DNA of 64,000 nt from an uncultured Poribacteria bacterium. GTDB taxonomy: Bacteria > Poribacteria > WGA-4E > WGA-3G. Below the pieces are notes generated by a model. That model ran no database searches. It worked only from the letters and a program-made list of their open reading frames with translations, and was not told the DNA's origin. Each line of letters opens with the position of its first letter. Position 1 is the stretch's first letter. The stretch lies in assembly GCA_951813545.1 (NCBI GenBank), contig OX638352.1, forward strand, positions 1,488,001 to 1,552,000, written 5' to 3'. A program made the translations under genes and the position numbers. Below, piece by piece: positions 8,260-16,518 of the stretch.

Positions 8260-8723
8260 ATATTTTTTCGACACAATACAGGAACGGGCATTCCTCCCAA
8301 ACCTGAAGGATTGGGTCTCCTGCCCGAAGATTGATGAAAGCCATCCAACCTATGAATTTGGTCTGCTACTTCCGGGGGAAATAGTTCAAAATGAAACCTC
8401 CTTTCAAGCAAAAGGCGTTCTGCATCAATGAGATCTACCAAGAGGAAATCAGTTATTTTAGGAAAATGCCACGCGGGGTGTTCTAAGTACTTTCCGACGT
8501 TCTCATAAAGATGAGAAGTGCTAAATTCTCTGATGATGCAACGCTGCTCTGCAATGACAGATAAAAAATACTCAAGTTCGTTTTGAAACTTATAGTCTTT
8601 ATCCCAATCTGGGTAATGTTCACGAGCATATTTTCGTAGAAGTTCAAAAGTTTGATTTCTGAACTTCCTTGAATCAGATTCATCTGTTGGTTTACCCCAA
8701 TTGCTTTCCCGTTCTATCCGCAT
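8256..8723 (-). CDS. unknown soluble protein, C-terminus possibly altered
   Basis: This 155-residue protein starts at the ATG at 8723 with AAGGTGAT before it. The body (FELLRKYAREHYPDWDKDY, FLLVDLIDAERLLLERRF) is helical, acidic and soluble. I do not recognise it. The last 24 residues (from SSGRRPNPSG on) are of quite different composition, are encoded by a palindromic stretch (CGGGCA pairing with TGCCCG), and run into the tnpB promoter, so the native end may have been replaced by repeat or element sequence. It follows the CoiA-like gene on the same strand with a gap of 95 bases. Confidence 0.5.
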   Translation of the reverse strand: MRIERESNWGKPTDESDSRKFRNQTFELLRKYAREHYPDWDKDYKFQNELEYFLSVIAEQRCIIREFSTSHLYENVGKYLEHPAWHFPKITDFLLVDLIDAERLLLERRFHFELFPPEVADQIHRLDGFHQSSGRRPNPSGLGGMPVPVLCRKNI

Positions 8724-8818
8724 AATGATCACCTTTATAATTGATGCGGTGCAGCATGATTGAGAAAGTTTCCACCAACTCTTGCAACACCATTTAGCTA
8801 AAACCTGCAAACGGAAAC

Positions 8819-9796
8819 TCAACTCTCCCCAAGCATCCCATTGTATATCGCGTAACCGATGATATTTTGCATGTCTCTATTATATGCTTTTCGCGAATTT
8901 TCTTCACAACGAATCCCGAAAAACGAGCCATCAGGCTCAGAAAATAGATGCCAATCACCTTGAATAGACCTACAGCGTGGACAAGTGTTAACCCAATACT
9001 TACCACCCACAGTGTTTGAATAACGATACTGAATCGTTCGCGGTATCGGCTCTGTTTTAGGTGCAGAGTTGTCCCACTCAGAGGCTTTGGGCCAAGCAAA
9101 TACAATGATTTCGCGTTTACACTTCCAGCATTTACAGAATCCATATCGGTAGTAATAGACGGGGAGTTCAATACCAGTTTGTTTCGCAATTTCCTTAACT
9201 TTAACCTGAAACCGTTCTTTGGCTTGCTTGCAGGTCGTACAAGTAAGTGGCTGGAAACGGTCACGAATTGGCTGAAAAATAGTAGGATTCTCTATAACCT
9301 TTTGCCCATCTAATTCAATAAATGGTATGGAAAGTGATTTTGCCTTATTTTCATCCACAGCATGGCTGACTCTGACTTCTATAGCGGCAGCAGGCTCATT
9401 TGCGACCACTAAAGCGACATCAACAACGAAGCCATCAGACATTCTATATTCCAAGATCGCGCACTCTACTTTATCAGGTAGAGGTTGATCCTTGAATTGA
9501 CGACAAATCTCACATGTTCTTCTCAAGGTGGGAGCATCAATTTTACCAGACTTCCAATCAGAAATAACATCAACAATGAGCTGTTTGGCAGTTTTGTGAA
9601 TGATTGTTTCCTGATTGCAAGCCTCACTCACTTTATGAGCAAAGTGAGGTGTTTTGATTTCGCCTTTTCTGAGAATTACAGTATCTTGGCAAGCAGGACA
9701 AAAATAACGTTTTCCCTTTTCCGCTGTCTGAGGGTCGTATAACCTTTCTTCATCACCAAAGGCAAGTGGAACCCTTAATTTTATGCTCTTAGACAT
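8819..9796 (-). CDS. CoiA-like zinc-finger and nuclease-fold protein
   Basis: The N-terminus has the CoiA arrangement: a short strand-rich part, a zinc knuckle (YFCPACQD, about residues 32-39) and HFAHK. This is followed by a PD-(D/E)xK-like core with VVDVALV and AIEVRVSH (about residues 124-144), where an acidic residue follows a strand in the usual way but the Lys is replaced by Arg. At least four further CxxC pairs (CEIC, CTTC, CKCWKC, CPRC) follow, so the 325-residue protein probably binds several zinc ions. CoiA proteins are linked to competence and recombination; other relatives sit in defence islands. The start is the ATG at 9796 with GGAAGGAA upstream. Confidence 0.6.
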   Translation of the reverse strand: MSKSIKLRVPLAFGDEERLYDPQTAEKGKRYFCPACQDTVILRKGEIKTPHFAHKVSEACNQETIIHKTAKQLIVDVISDWKSGKIDAPTLRRTCEICRQFKDQPLPDKVECAILEYRMSDGFVVDVALVVANEPAAAIEVRVSHAVDENKAKSLSIPFIELDGQKVIENPTIFQPIRDRFQPLTCTTCKQAKERFQVKVKEIAKQTGIELPVYYYRYGFCKCWKCKREIIVFAWPKASEWDNSAPKTEPIPRTIQYRYSNTVGGKYWVNTCPRCRSIQGDWHLFSEPDGSFFGIRCEENSRKAYNRDMQNIIGYAIYNGMLGES

Positions 9797-9821
9797 GACG
9801 CAAGCATTCCTTCCCTGACAA

Positions 9822-10408
9822 TGGAATCAAGAATATACACCATAGTCAATTTACGGATATTTCTCGGTATTTTGTAGTCTCTATAGATACCGCCCCTCTG
9901 GGGCTTGGTTCTTTGGTTGATATATGTTTCTACACAAATGCTGAAGAAATACCCATGCAAATAAACCCTCTGGGACTCAAGAGGGTTTTGGCGTGTACAC
10001 GGTTTACGGGTAGCATCCGGCGCGGTTGCATGAAGATTAAAGAAATAATTCGGTAATTTATTGGCGAAGTCCGGTGTCCGTTCCCAGTAACGGGTGGGGG
10101 CCCGGTTTCAAACCGCACTATAGGTGTCAATTTAGTGGCTTTTCGCATCGTTTTATTTCGGATATGATAAACATGCCGCCCTTATAGGGCTGAGGAGACG
10201 GGGCAGCGCGTTTCTATAAACATTGCGTCCCTACGGGACTCAAGAGGATTCTGGCGTGTCCAAGGTTTATGGCTAAGGCCCGGCGCAGTTGGAAACAGTG
10301 AAGAAACACCCAAGCAAAGACCCCAAGGAAAAACCCTACCGGACCTGGAAACCGAGTCCGTCCTTTTTTGTTAAATTGACACCTATGATGGAATCAAGAA
10401 TCTACACC
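9822..10408. repeat. gene-free repeat block flanked by 20-bp direct repeats
   Basis: TGGAATCAAGAATATACACC at 9822-9841 recurs with one change at 10389-10408. Between them lie two imperfect copies (about 9889-10029 and 10171-10290) of a module with short GC hairpins such as GTCCCTACGGGAC, and an inverted pair (TATAGGTGTCAATTTA at 10119-10134, TAAATTGACACCTAT at 10372-10386). I see no gene here. The layout suggests nested insertion of small non-autonomous elements. Confidence 0.6.
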
Positions 10409-10899
10409 TATGGTGAGGGTATTGTGGAATCGACATTTAGGGGTCTTTCAATGAGCACAACCGGTGCTTGACAACAATCACAATTTCCCGGTGCGACGGT
10501 GCGGATGTAGCATGTATCGCAGTAGTAGTAGAGTTCGTGTACTACACCGTCCTTGATAGAGGAAAATCGGATGACCTCCAGCAATTGCGTTTTGGGAAAG
10601 ACACGACCGTTGATGAGCAAGTCTTTCTCATGCAGTCGCTCGTCAATAAATAACGCCTCCGCTAACGATGTCCGCAAAAGCGTGTAGTATTTGCCATCCT
10701 CGGTCTTGACACCGTATAGATGCTCATGCTGACCGAAGAGTTCAACCTTATAGTGTGTGTGCATCTCCTCGGCTAAACAGACGACTGTGCCGTGGAGTTT
10801 GATCTCCTTGGGTTCAGTCTTTTCGGTTGGCGGTGTGGCTCCGCTCAGCAGGAAAACCAGAATAACAAAAAATGGGGATAACCGTAGGAGATTACGCAT
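10408..10899 (-). CDS. small exported protein with Cys cluster
   Basis: The ATG at 10899 is chosen because AGGAG lies seven bases before it. The 163-residue product has a signal peptide (MRNLLRLSPFFVILVFLLSG), a beta-rich middle that resembles an OB-like fold (KEIKLHGTVVCLAEE), and a C-terminal cluster CDTC then CDCC that could bind a metal or form disulfides. The signal lacks a lipobox cysteine, so it is probably released into the periplasm. It starts two bases after the PhyH gene stop, with its ribosome binding site in that gene's end, so the two are one operon. Function unknown. Confidence 0.7.
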   Translation of the reverse strand: MRNLLRLSPFFVILVFLLSGATPPTEKTEPKEIKLHGTVVCLAEEMHTHYKVELFGQHEHLYGVKTEDGKYYTLLRTSLAEALFIDERLHEKDLLINGRVFPKTQLLEVIRFSSIKDGVVHELYYYCDTCYIRTVAPGNCDCCQAPVVLIERPLNVDSTIPSP

Positions 10900-10901
10900 A
10901 A

Positions 10902-11774
10902 TTATTCTCCTTTTGCCCACCGATTTGGACCGGGACCGGGTTGATGTTCATCGCGAACCCGCTTAAATTCTTCGGGTGTGGTAACAACATCTTCAGGATG
11001 CAGGCGACTCCGTGCGAGAAAACCTGCTTCCGGTTGATAACCTGTCGGTTTTGCAGCGTCCTGATAGCGTGAATCAACGCTCCATCTGACTTGGTTGCTG
11101 ACATTCGGAATAGAGCGATGTGGTGTGAGATTGGTAAATAGCAGGACGCTACCAAACTTGACAGGGACTACCACAGGTTCCACGTCAGGCAACGCATCAT
11201 CCGGTATTTCAAGATAGAAGCGTTCAGAGTGACGATGTCGGAAAACGCCGTCCCGATGGGCGTGTGGGATAACTTCCATGCAGCCGTTTTCAACAGTCGC
11301 ATCTATTAGTGGAATCCAGATCGTGAGCTGCAAGACCGAATCGCATTTAGGTTCCATATAGCCAGCATCCTGATGCCACGGAACGAGGGTTCGATCGTGC
11401 TCAGGGAGTTTGGGGCGCACCCGGTATGCGGGATGACACATAATCTCCGGTCCGACGAGCGACTCGGCGATGTCAAGCAATTTGGGATTGATGAGAAGAT
11501 TGAAGAGTGCCGGTCCCGTGTGCGCACCGCTAAACACCTTCTGAAACACAACAGGGGATTGCGCCGTAATCTTTGCCAAACGGGTGTCAAACCCTTCCGT
11601 TTTGAATTCGGAGTCGATCTCGCCTTCTGCGTGGAGTTCCGATGCACCGGCGTCGACAATTTCTTCAAACTCTGTGATGAGTGGATTCAGGTCGTCCGGA
11701 GCAAGCGCGTCTTCGAGTAATAGATAGCCGTTTTCGTTAAAATCATGGATTTGGGAATCAGTCAATGCCTTCAT
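10902..11774 (-). CDS. phytanoyl-CoA dioxygenase family protein
   Basis: This 290-residue protein belongs to the PhyH family of Fe(II)/2-oxoglutarate oxygenases, which hydroxylate varied small molecules. Visible features are the N-terminal FNENGYLLLEDALAPDDL, the metal-binding HQDAGYM region (the HxD pair) near the middle, the basic 2-oxoglutarate region and NLTPHRSIPNVS with the distal His and Arg. The ATG at 11774 is chosen over an upstream ATG at 11816 because it follows AAGGAAAATTAAAAAG, the leader repeat seen before several other genes here. Substrate is unknown; expanded PhyH families often act on osmolytes or secondary metabolites. Confidence 0.9.
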   Translation of the reverse strand: MKALTDSQIHDFNENGYLLLEDALAPDDLNPLITEFEEIVDAGASELHAEGEIDSEFKTEGFDTRLAKITAQSPVVFQKVFSGAHTGPALFNLLINPKLLDIAESLVGPEIMCHPAYRVRPKLPEHDRTLVPWHQDAGYMEPKCDSVLQLTIWIPLIDATVENGCMEVIPHAHRDGVFRHRHSERFYLEIPDDALPDVEPVVVPVKFGSVLLFTNLTPHRSIPNVSNQVRWSVDSRYQDAAKPTGYQPEAGFLARSRLHPEDVVTTPEEFKRVRDEHQPGPGPNRWAKGE

Positions 11775-11890
11775 CTTTTTAATTTTCCTTGCGGATAAGT
11801 AGCGTGAATTTGGCATTCACGTTCCTTTGTGTCAAATCGCCTTCCACTTCGTTTCAGGCTTAGGTTTCCTGGGCTAAGCAGATAAGAAAC
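11775..11890 (-). repeat. dispersed leader repeats A and B upstream of PhyH
   Basis: Next to the start codon is leader A (minus strand CGCAAGGAAAATTAAAAA, with the ribosome binding site). About 40 bases further is leader B (GCCTGAAACGAAGTGG followed upstream by GGGTTTCTTATCTGCTTAGCCC). Both occur before other leftward genes in this window. Confidence 0.65.
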
Positions 11891-11940
11891 CCAATTGCAC
11901 CTCTTACACAATGTAAATGCGAAATTTGACAGCGTATGGG

Positions 11941-12360
11941 TCATATTTGGACGAGTTCAACCAGAATGCCATCAGGATCCTTTGCACATGCAACGCCTGC
12001 TGCGTCGGGTGCACTTATGGGTTCAGATAGAAATTCAACGCCGTTCTGTTTCAGGTTTTCGACGGTTGCTTGAATGTCCTCTACAAAAAAGGTAAGCCAA
12101 CGGACACCTGCTGAGAACCCACCTGCTGGTGTCGGCGGTGGCGACTCGATATCCATCAGTTTGATGAGCGTGTTACCGGCTTGAAGGCGGACTTGGCGAA
12201 AGCCTGTCGGTGCCAGCCCTACATCTTGTGCGAGAGCCTCTGAAATCTCCAACTCTAACACAATCTCAAGCCCCAATTTTTTGTGATAGAAATCCAGGGA
12301 TGCTGCAAAATCGCTACAAGTAATCGCGATGTCAATAGTGGGATGCGATAAGTTTAGCAC
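11941..12360 (-). CDS. VOC (glyoxalase-like) family protein
   Basis: The 139-residue protein has the vicinal oxygen chelate layout of two beta-alpha-beta-beta-beta modules: HPTIDIAITCSDFAASLDFY, then VRWLTFFVEDIQATVENL and a C-terminal AKDPDGILVELVQI. Metal ligands would be the first His, a central residue and the C-terminal Glu (ILVELV). Relatives include glyoxalases, dioxygenases and resistance proteins, so the reaction is not settled. The start is a GTG at 12360; its AGGAGG is part of the last codons of the upstream double MBL gene six bases away, which shows co-translation. Confidence 0.85.
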   Translation of the reverse strand: MLNLSHPTIDIAITCSDFAASLDFYHKKLGLEIVLELEISEALAQDVGLAPTGFRQVRLQAGNTLIKLMDIESPPPTPAGGFSAGVRWLTFFVEDIQATVENLKQNGVEFLSEPISAPDAAGVACAKDPDGILVELVQI

Positions 12361-12366
12361 GAATTC

Positions 12367-14196
12367 CTAACCTCCTATAAGCACAAAGATTGCTTCTCGA
12401 AATTGACCGAGTGGACGCGCGTCATAAGTGATGTCCACAGGCACGACAATTCGTCCCAATGCTTCACAGTGCTGTGGAATAGTAATGGAAAAATCAATGT
12501 GTCCATCTGTCCTTGGTGGAATGGTTGTTTCCGTTTTAGGTACCTCTACACCCCACGATACTGGCAGAATTGGTTGCGCAATCGCCGTACGCGGTTCAAA
12601 CGAATGGTTTGTTATCTCCACGCGTAACTGTGCCGTTTCTCCCAATCCGACCTCCTGTTCATAAGGATAACAGCGGACCCAATGTTCATCCATTCCGTAG
12701 TTGGCATGGTCCCAAGGAAAGAGTGCGGTATAGCACTTCTCACGTTCGGCGAGTGTGTCCAGCATACACTGAATCTCGGCATCGGTAAAATCGAACGCTG
12801 GATCGACATGGCAATTAAAAATATGCGTCGGTTTGAGTTGCTGAATCAACCTTAGACATTTTTCATAGCCTACATCCTTGCCGAGTAGATTCCGATTGCC
12901 GGAGCAGTAGTCGTCAATACCTGCCATTGTGAAGGAGTCACCCGCAAAGAACATCCGTACGCCACGCCCCTCAACGAGCAGCCCACCGTGATAATAGGTC
13001 TGCCCCGGGAAATGGTATGCTGTCATCGTGAACTCATTCCACTGCCAAGCATCGCCATCTTGTGTGATGCGATCTATTCGGGTAACGGCAGGCGAAATAC
13101 AAGGGAGTCGGAAACCGATTGGATCTGTGATGACTCGTGCGACAACCGAATCCGTTATCGTTTTACACGGGAAAGTCTCCTGAAACTCAGGCGTAGCGTT
13201 AACATGGTCATCGTGGTAGTGCGTCACCCAAAATTGGGTTACCGTTGATATATCGCCCTCCGCTTGCAACTGCTGAATTTGTTTGATGACATTCGGTGAA
13301 CCGCAATCCATCACAAATGCTTCATCTGTCTCGGAGATAATCAACCACGTTGTGCCGAAATGGCGTAGGAATTCGGGTGGCGGCGTGCCTTCCCGGATAG
13401 GCATGTGCCCCGGACATCCTTCAAATTCGGCAAAGAGTTGGGGAAAGTAGTGCCGAAGTGCAGAGATTGACACATATTTATCGTAGCAGTATGCTAACTG
13501 ATGAAGGAGGGCATCGATTGCTTTGTCTGGGTCGTTCATGACAACACCGTGCGTGGGAACGAGTGCCGTTGGCGATGCATGACGGACCTTCTCAAGACTC
13601 TCCGTCAGTTCATTGCGCGCACCGAGAAATCCGTGATAATCGCTCGTTTGTTGCCCTTTCTGTAAACTATAAAGTTCCCACACCTTACCCTCGTCGTAGA
13701 TGAGGTCCCCAGAGAAAGCGAAGCGTTTACCATCAACATCAACGAGATAGGTGACGCTCTCATCGGTATGTCCTGGGGTTTCAAGGACTTGTAGGGATGC
13801 CGGACCCCACTCGATTTCCGCACCTTCGGTGTATGTATCCGTTACGGAGATAGCATCAGCAAGCATGAGATTATGGGGGTGATAGTTGTAGAGGTGCCAT
13901 CGATACTTCGGGTCGTTCCAAAAGGTTTCGACTTCACTAAACCATGTTGCCTCTTTCGCTGGAACGCCGATGCGAGCATTATTAGATATTGGAAAATCAG
14001 CTGCGCTGTCTCGATGGTGATGCGTAAAGAGGATCTGCTCAACATTGGTGATGCCGAGTTCCGAGAGCGTACTTTGTAGAGTGGTTCCGCTCGGATCAAT
14101 GAGGAGTGCCCGGTCCCCATCGCGGAGGATACCTGTGTTGACATGTCCGTGATGGACATATAGGTGTTGGCTGAGTTGGGAAAAGTGGGTCTCCAT
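12367..14196 (-). CDS. protein with two metallo-beta-lactamase domains
   Basis: This 609-residue protein holds two MBL-fold domains. The first (about residues 1-250) has FTHHHRDSA (57-65), ETPGHTDES and FSGDLI. The second (about 280-500) has a canonical VTHYHDDHVNA, FPGQTYYHGG, FAGDSF and FNCHVDP. The C-terminal 100 residues form an Ig-like strand-rich domain. The first site deviates from HxHxDH (HHHRD), so the two sites may differ in activity. There is no signal peptide. It is co-transcribed with the VOC protein. MBL enzymes hydrolyse thioesters, lactones, phosphodiesters and more, so the substrate is open. The start is the ATG at 14196 after a weak form of leader A. Confidence 0.88.
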   Translation of the reverse strand: METHFSQLSQHLYVHHGHVNTGILRDGDRALLIDPSGTTLQSTLSELGITNVEQILFTHHHRDSAADFPISNNARIGVPAKEATWFSEVETFWNDPKYRWHLYNYHPHNLMLADAISVTDTYTEGAEIEWGPASLQVLETPGHTDESVTYLVDVDGKRFAFSGDLIYDEGKVWELYSLQKGQQTSDYHGFLGARNELTESLEKVRHASPTALVPTHGVVMNDPDKAIDALLHQLAYCYDKYVSISALRHYFPQLFAEFEGCPGHMPIREGTPPPEFLRHFGTTWLIISETDEAFVMDCGSPNVIKQIQQLQAEGDISTVTQFWVTHYHDDHVNATPEFQETFPCKTITDSVVARVITDPIGFRLPCISPAVTRIDRITQDGDAWQWNEFTMTAYHFPGQTYYHGGLLVEGRGVRMFFAGDSFTMAGIDDYCSGNRNLLGKDVGYEKCLRLIQQLKPTHIFNCHVDPAFDFTDAEIQCMLDTLAEREKCYTALFPWDHANYGMDEHWVRCYPYEQEVGLGETAQLRVEITNHSFEPRTAIAQPILPVSWGVEVPKTETTIPPRTDGHIDFSITIPQHCEALGRIVVPVDITYDARPLGQFREAIFVLIGG

Positions 14197-14220
14197 TTTT
14201 CTAATTTACTTTGCGGTTCG
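14197..14220 (-). repeat. leader repeat A before the double MBL gene
   Basis: Minus strand ACCGAACCGCAAAGTAAATT precedes the ATG, a diverged copy of the leader found at 16287, 31772, 36324 and 56949. Confidence 0.55.
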
Positions 14221-14250
14221 GTCAGATAAGATAGTTTACTATTTTTCGCC

Positions 14251-14649
14251 TCATACAAACACTGCTGGGGAGACCTGAAACCTTCCTGCTAAAGCGCGAA
14301 TGTGCGTGACCGTTAGATCCCGTTCACCCTTAAGGATTTCCAAAACGATGTCGGGGGGACCGAGTTCCGACAGATCTCCTGGTTCGATCTGATGTTCTTC
14401 CATCAATAACTTAAGCACCCCAACGCCGCTACATTCGGGGATTGGATGGTGTCTTTCCTCGTAAGCATGTACGACTGTACCCAGTGTATCAAGAAGTTCA
14501 TAGAGTGGATGTTGTTCATCCGTCCCCACTTCATCAATCAAAGCATTTAAGGTTACAATGGCTCTATCGTATTCGTCCTCATCACGAATTGAAAATAAAG
14601 GTTGAACAACACGCCAGTGCGCCTGAATATCCTTTGTAATAACGCTCAT
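14251..14649 (-). CDS. higA: HigA-type antitoxin
   Basis: The 132-residue protein matches the longer HigA class (COG5499-like): an N-terminal region with DEYDRAIVTLNALIDEV, a middle helix HPLYELLDTLGTVVHAYEE, and a C-terminal helix-turn-helix (LGPPDIVLEILKGERDLTVT, then IRALAGRFQVSPAVF). HigA binds and silences the HigB mRNA interferase and represses its own operon. The ATG at 14649 overlaps the stop of the higB remnant by four bases (ATGA) and has AGGAGG nine bases upstream; an in-frame ATG at 14658 is possible. The toxin gene is wrecked, so this is an orphan antitoxin. Confidence 0.88.
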   Translation of the reverse strand: MSVITKDIQAHWRVVQPLFSIRDEDEYDRAIVTLNALIDEVGTDEQHPLYELLDTLGTVVHAYEERHHPIPECSGVGVLKLLMEEHQIEPGDLSELGPPDIVLEILKGERDLTVTHIRALAGRFQVSPAVFV

Positions 14650-14883
14650 GTTTTCCATCCTCCTCTATCATATTTTTCGTGCGTCAACACATGGCGAACA
14701 TAAACTTTTCCACGATTGAAATGGATGGAGGCAATCAGTCGATATTTGTTGCCACCGATATTAGAGTAAACCCGTAATTACCTACACGCCAACACAAGGG
14801 CGAGGATACAATCCTCGCCAGCGGTGGTGAGGTGTTTTCTAAAGTGCCCTCTTATTTTCGGGTTTTACTATAATAACGTGCAT
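14646..14883 (-). pseudogene. higB: higB toxin gene disrupted by a short repeat element
   Basis: The minus strand starts with ATG CAC GTT ATT (MHVI, the usual HigB beginning) at 14883 after GGAAAGAG, then runs into a repeat element. After the element it continues with GGNKYRLIASIHFNRGKVYV and RHVLTHEKYDRGGWKT, a clear HigB C-terminus, up to the TGA that overlaps higA. About 50 residues of the middle are absent, so the element did not simply insert but replaced or deleted part of the gene. The toxin cannot be functional. Confidence 0.85.
14761..14872. repeat. short palindromic element, copy 1 (in higB)
   Basis: Ends TTAGAGTAAACCCGTAATTA and CGGGTTTTACTATA form an imperfect terminal inverted repeat. 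Inside is the hairpin GGGCGAGGATACAATCCTCG. Related copies lie at 18324-18452, 21318-21436 and 33845-33989. The outer TA bases fit elements mobilised by IS630/Tc1-type transposases. Confidence 0.75.
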
Positions 14884-14897
14884 CTCTTTCCTAAAGA

Positions 14898-16286
14898 CTA
14901 TGCCTCAGCGAACTGTGGTCTGCCGAGGGCATCCGTTCTGCCTTGGCGTTTGTAATGTGGGAGATGCCCATCCGCATCCGCCAAGATCCGCTCCTGCGCG
15001 AGCGCGATCCGCTCTGCGCCTTGATCAGCGATGTTATGCTGACAGTCAACGTCCGCCTCAAGGTCAAATAACCGTATATCATCCTCGAAATCGACGCTGG
15101 AGAAGTACCAACTCTTCGCGTCTTTATACCAAACAGAGTTGACATAGCGGCAGGTCAGGTATTCACGCGATTCAAAACCGCTTTTTCCTTCCACAAGTGG
15201 GAGCAGGCTCTGTCCTTGAATTTCGCCAGCAGGTTCGACTTGGCTAGCTGCCATGACGGTGGCAGGCACATCAAGCGTATAGACGAATTCATCACACGTC
15301 GTACCGGCGTTAGCACCTGACGGATGGCTGACTATCAACGGGATGTCCATCGTACCGGGGTACATAAAGTTTGCAGGTTTGCCGGTGGCTTTGTCCGGAT
15401 TCTCGGCGAAGTTTGTCCCGTGGTCTGCGAGGAAAATGATGAGTGTATTTTCGCGGAGTCCGAGGCTATCAATGGTATCCACCAACCTTCCGAACCATGT
15501 ATCTACGAGCGTTACCAAACCGGCATAGTTGGCTTTAACGCTTGGCAATCGTTCCTCAAGCTCTTCATCGTTGAGTGAACCGTAGGGCAGATTGAGACAG
15601 ATAGGTTCGCGGTCTTCTCGCTTACCGTAGAGATCGTAGTAGTGGATAGGTGCCTCCCACGTTTCGTGGGGTGTGAATCCATCAACGTACAGATAAAACG
15701 GCGTGTTTTTATGATTATGTTCAACGAATTCAATTGCAGAGCGGAACAGTCGGGCAGTGGGCCATGTCTCTTCTGGACGTTCGGGTTGGACGTTCACAAT
15801 ATGGGCGCGGACACGTTCTGGGTTTCCGCGGTAACGAGAAATCAGCGAAGGATCAGCGTGCGCTCCACCCCGGTACCTGTCTTCAGCCTGTCCTCGGACG
15901 AACTCCCACTGCCGGAAACCGCGCGTAAAATTCATGCCCGGTACGAAATAGTGCGGCACATCGGCGAAGAAACCGGTATGATACCCATTTCGGACAAGTG
16001 ACTCAGCGATTGCGGGTTCATCAGAAGACATCGGTTGCCAACCGGGTGTATAGACATTGTCCCACGGCACAGGCGTATAAGTGCTGAACGGATAGGCACG
16101 TCTACCGGTATGTAAGGTGCGGCGCGTCGGAATCGTCGGCAAGCATTCCGGGTGCGCGTTTGTAAATCTGACACTCTGTTCGGCAAAGCGTGCCAAATTC
16201 GGTGTCTGAATCCAATCGTTGCCGTAAGGACTGAGATATGCGGTTCGCAATGTATCTGAAACAACGACGACTATATTACAACTCAT
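14898..16286 (-). CDS. sulfatase-family hydrolase lacking the formylglycine Cys
   Basis: This 462-residue protein has the alkaline phosphatase-like sulfatase fold: NIVVVVSDTLR with a metal-binding Asp11, the signature region PTIPTRRTLHTGR (residues 50-62), FTPHETWEAP and IIFLADHGTNF. In classical sulfatases the signature is C/S-x-P-S-R; here the nucleophile position is Thr51. No signal peptide is present, so it is cytoplasmic. A Thr nucleophile is known in related phosphodiesterases, so the enzyme may cleave phospho- or other esters or use an unmodified route. The ATG at 16286 follows leader A directly. The higB start codon lies 15 bases after its stop. Confidence 0.85.
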   Translation of the reverse strand: MSCNIVVVVSDTLRTAYLSPYGNDWIQTPNLARFAEQSVRFTNAHPECLPTIPTRRTLHTGRRAYPFSTYTPVPWDNVYTPGWQPMSSDEPAIAESLVRNGYHTGFFADVPHYFVPGMNFTRGFRQWEFVRGQAEDRYRGGAHADPSLISRYRGNPERVRAHIVNVQPERPEETWPTARLFRSAIEFVEHNHKNTPFYLYVDGFTPHETWEAPIHYYDLYGKREDREPICLNLPYGSLNDEELEERLPSVKANYAGLVTLVDTWFGRLVDTIDSLGLRENTLIIFLADHGTNFAENPDKATGKPANFMYPGTMDIPLIVSHPSGANAGTTCDEFVYTLDVPATVMAASQVEPAGEIQGQSLLPLVEGKSGFESREYLTCRYVNSVWYKDAKSWYFSSVDFEDDIRLFDLEADVDCQHNIADQGAERIALAQERILADADGHLPHYKRQGRTDALGRPQFAEA

Positions 16287-16312
16287 ATTTTTAATTTTCC
16301 TTGCGGTTCGGT
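16287..16312 (-). repeat. leader repeat A before the sulfatase-family gene
   Basis: Minus strand CGAACCGCAAGGAAAATTAA leads into AAAT and the ATG; it supplies the AAGGAAA ribosome binding site. Confidence 0.65.
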
Positions 16313-16518
16313 TCGGTAAGTTCTGGTTGAACTTATAGCGAGTAAGAACTAAGAATTCAAAGTGAATGGGGATCCGAAACGGAAAGAAAAGGACACAAAT
16401 TATCTCCCTTTCCGTCCCTATCTCGCTACATCCTTATGTTTTACTCACTATGACTTCGTTAATTCGTTCTTTCCGTATATCCACTTTCTATACGGGCGAG
16501 GGGATTTAGTCTTTAAAT

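Larger units (their letters stand above)
6911..8260 (-). mobile_element. IS605-type element carrying only tnpB
   Basis: The element holds one gene, tnpB, and no Y1 transposase, so it would need a TnpA in trans. The right end has the imperfect hairpin typical of the group (GCCCCTGCC TTTAG GGCAGTGGG on the minus strand, near 6911-6930). The left side has a promoter (8231-8259) and a 5' hairpin (8176-8216). The exact left boundary is not certain; an end at or just past 8260 is my estimate because the host reading frame on the minus strand changes character there. Confidence 0.6.
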
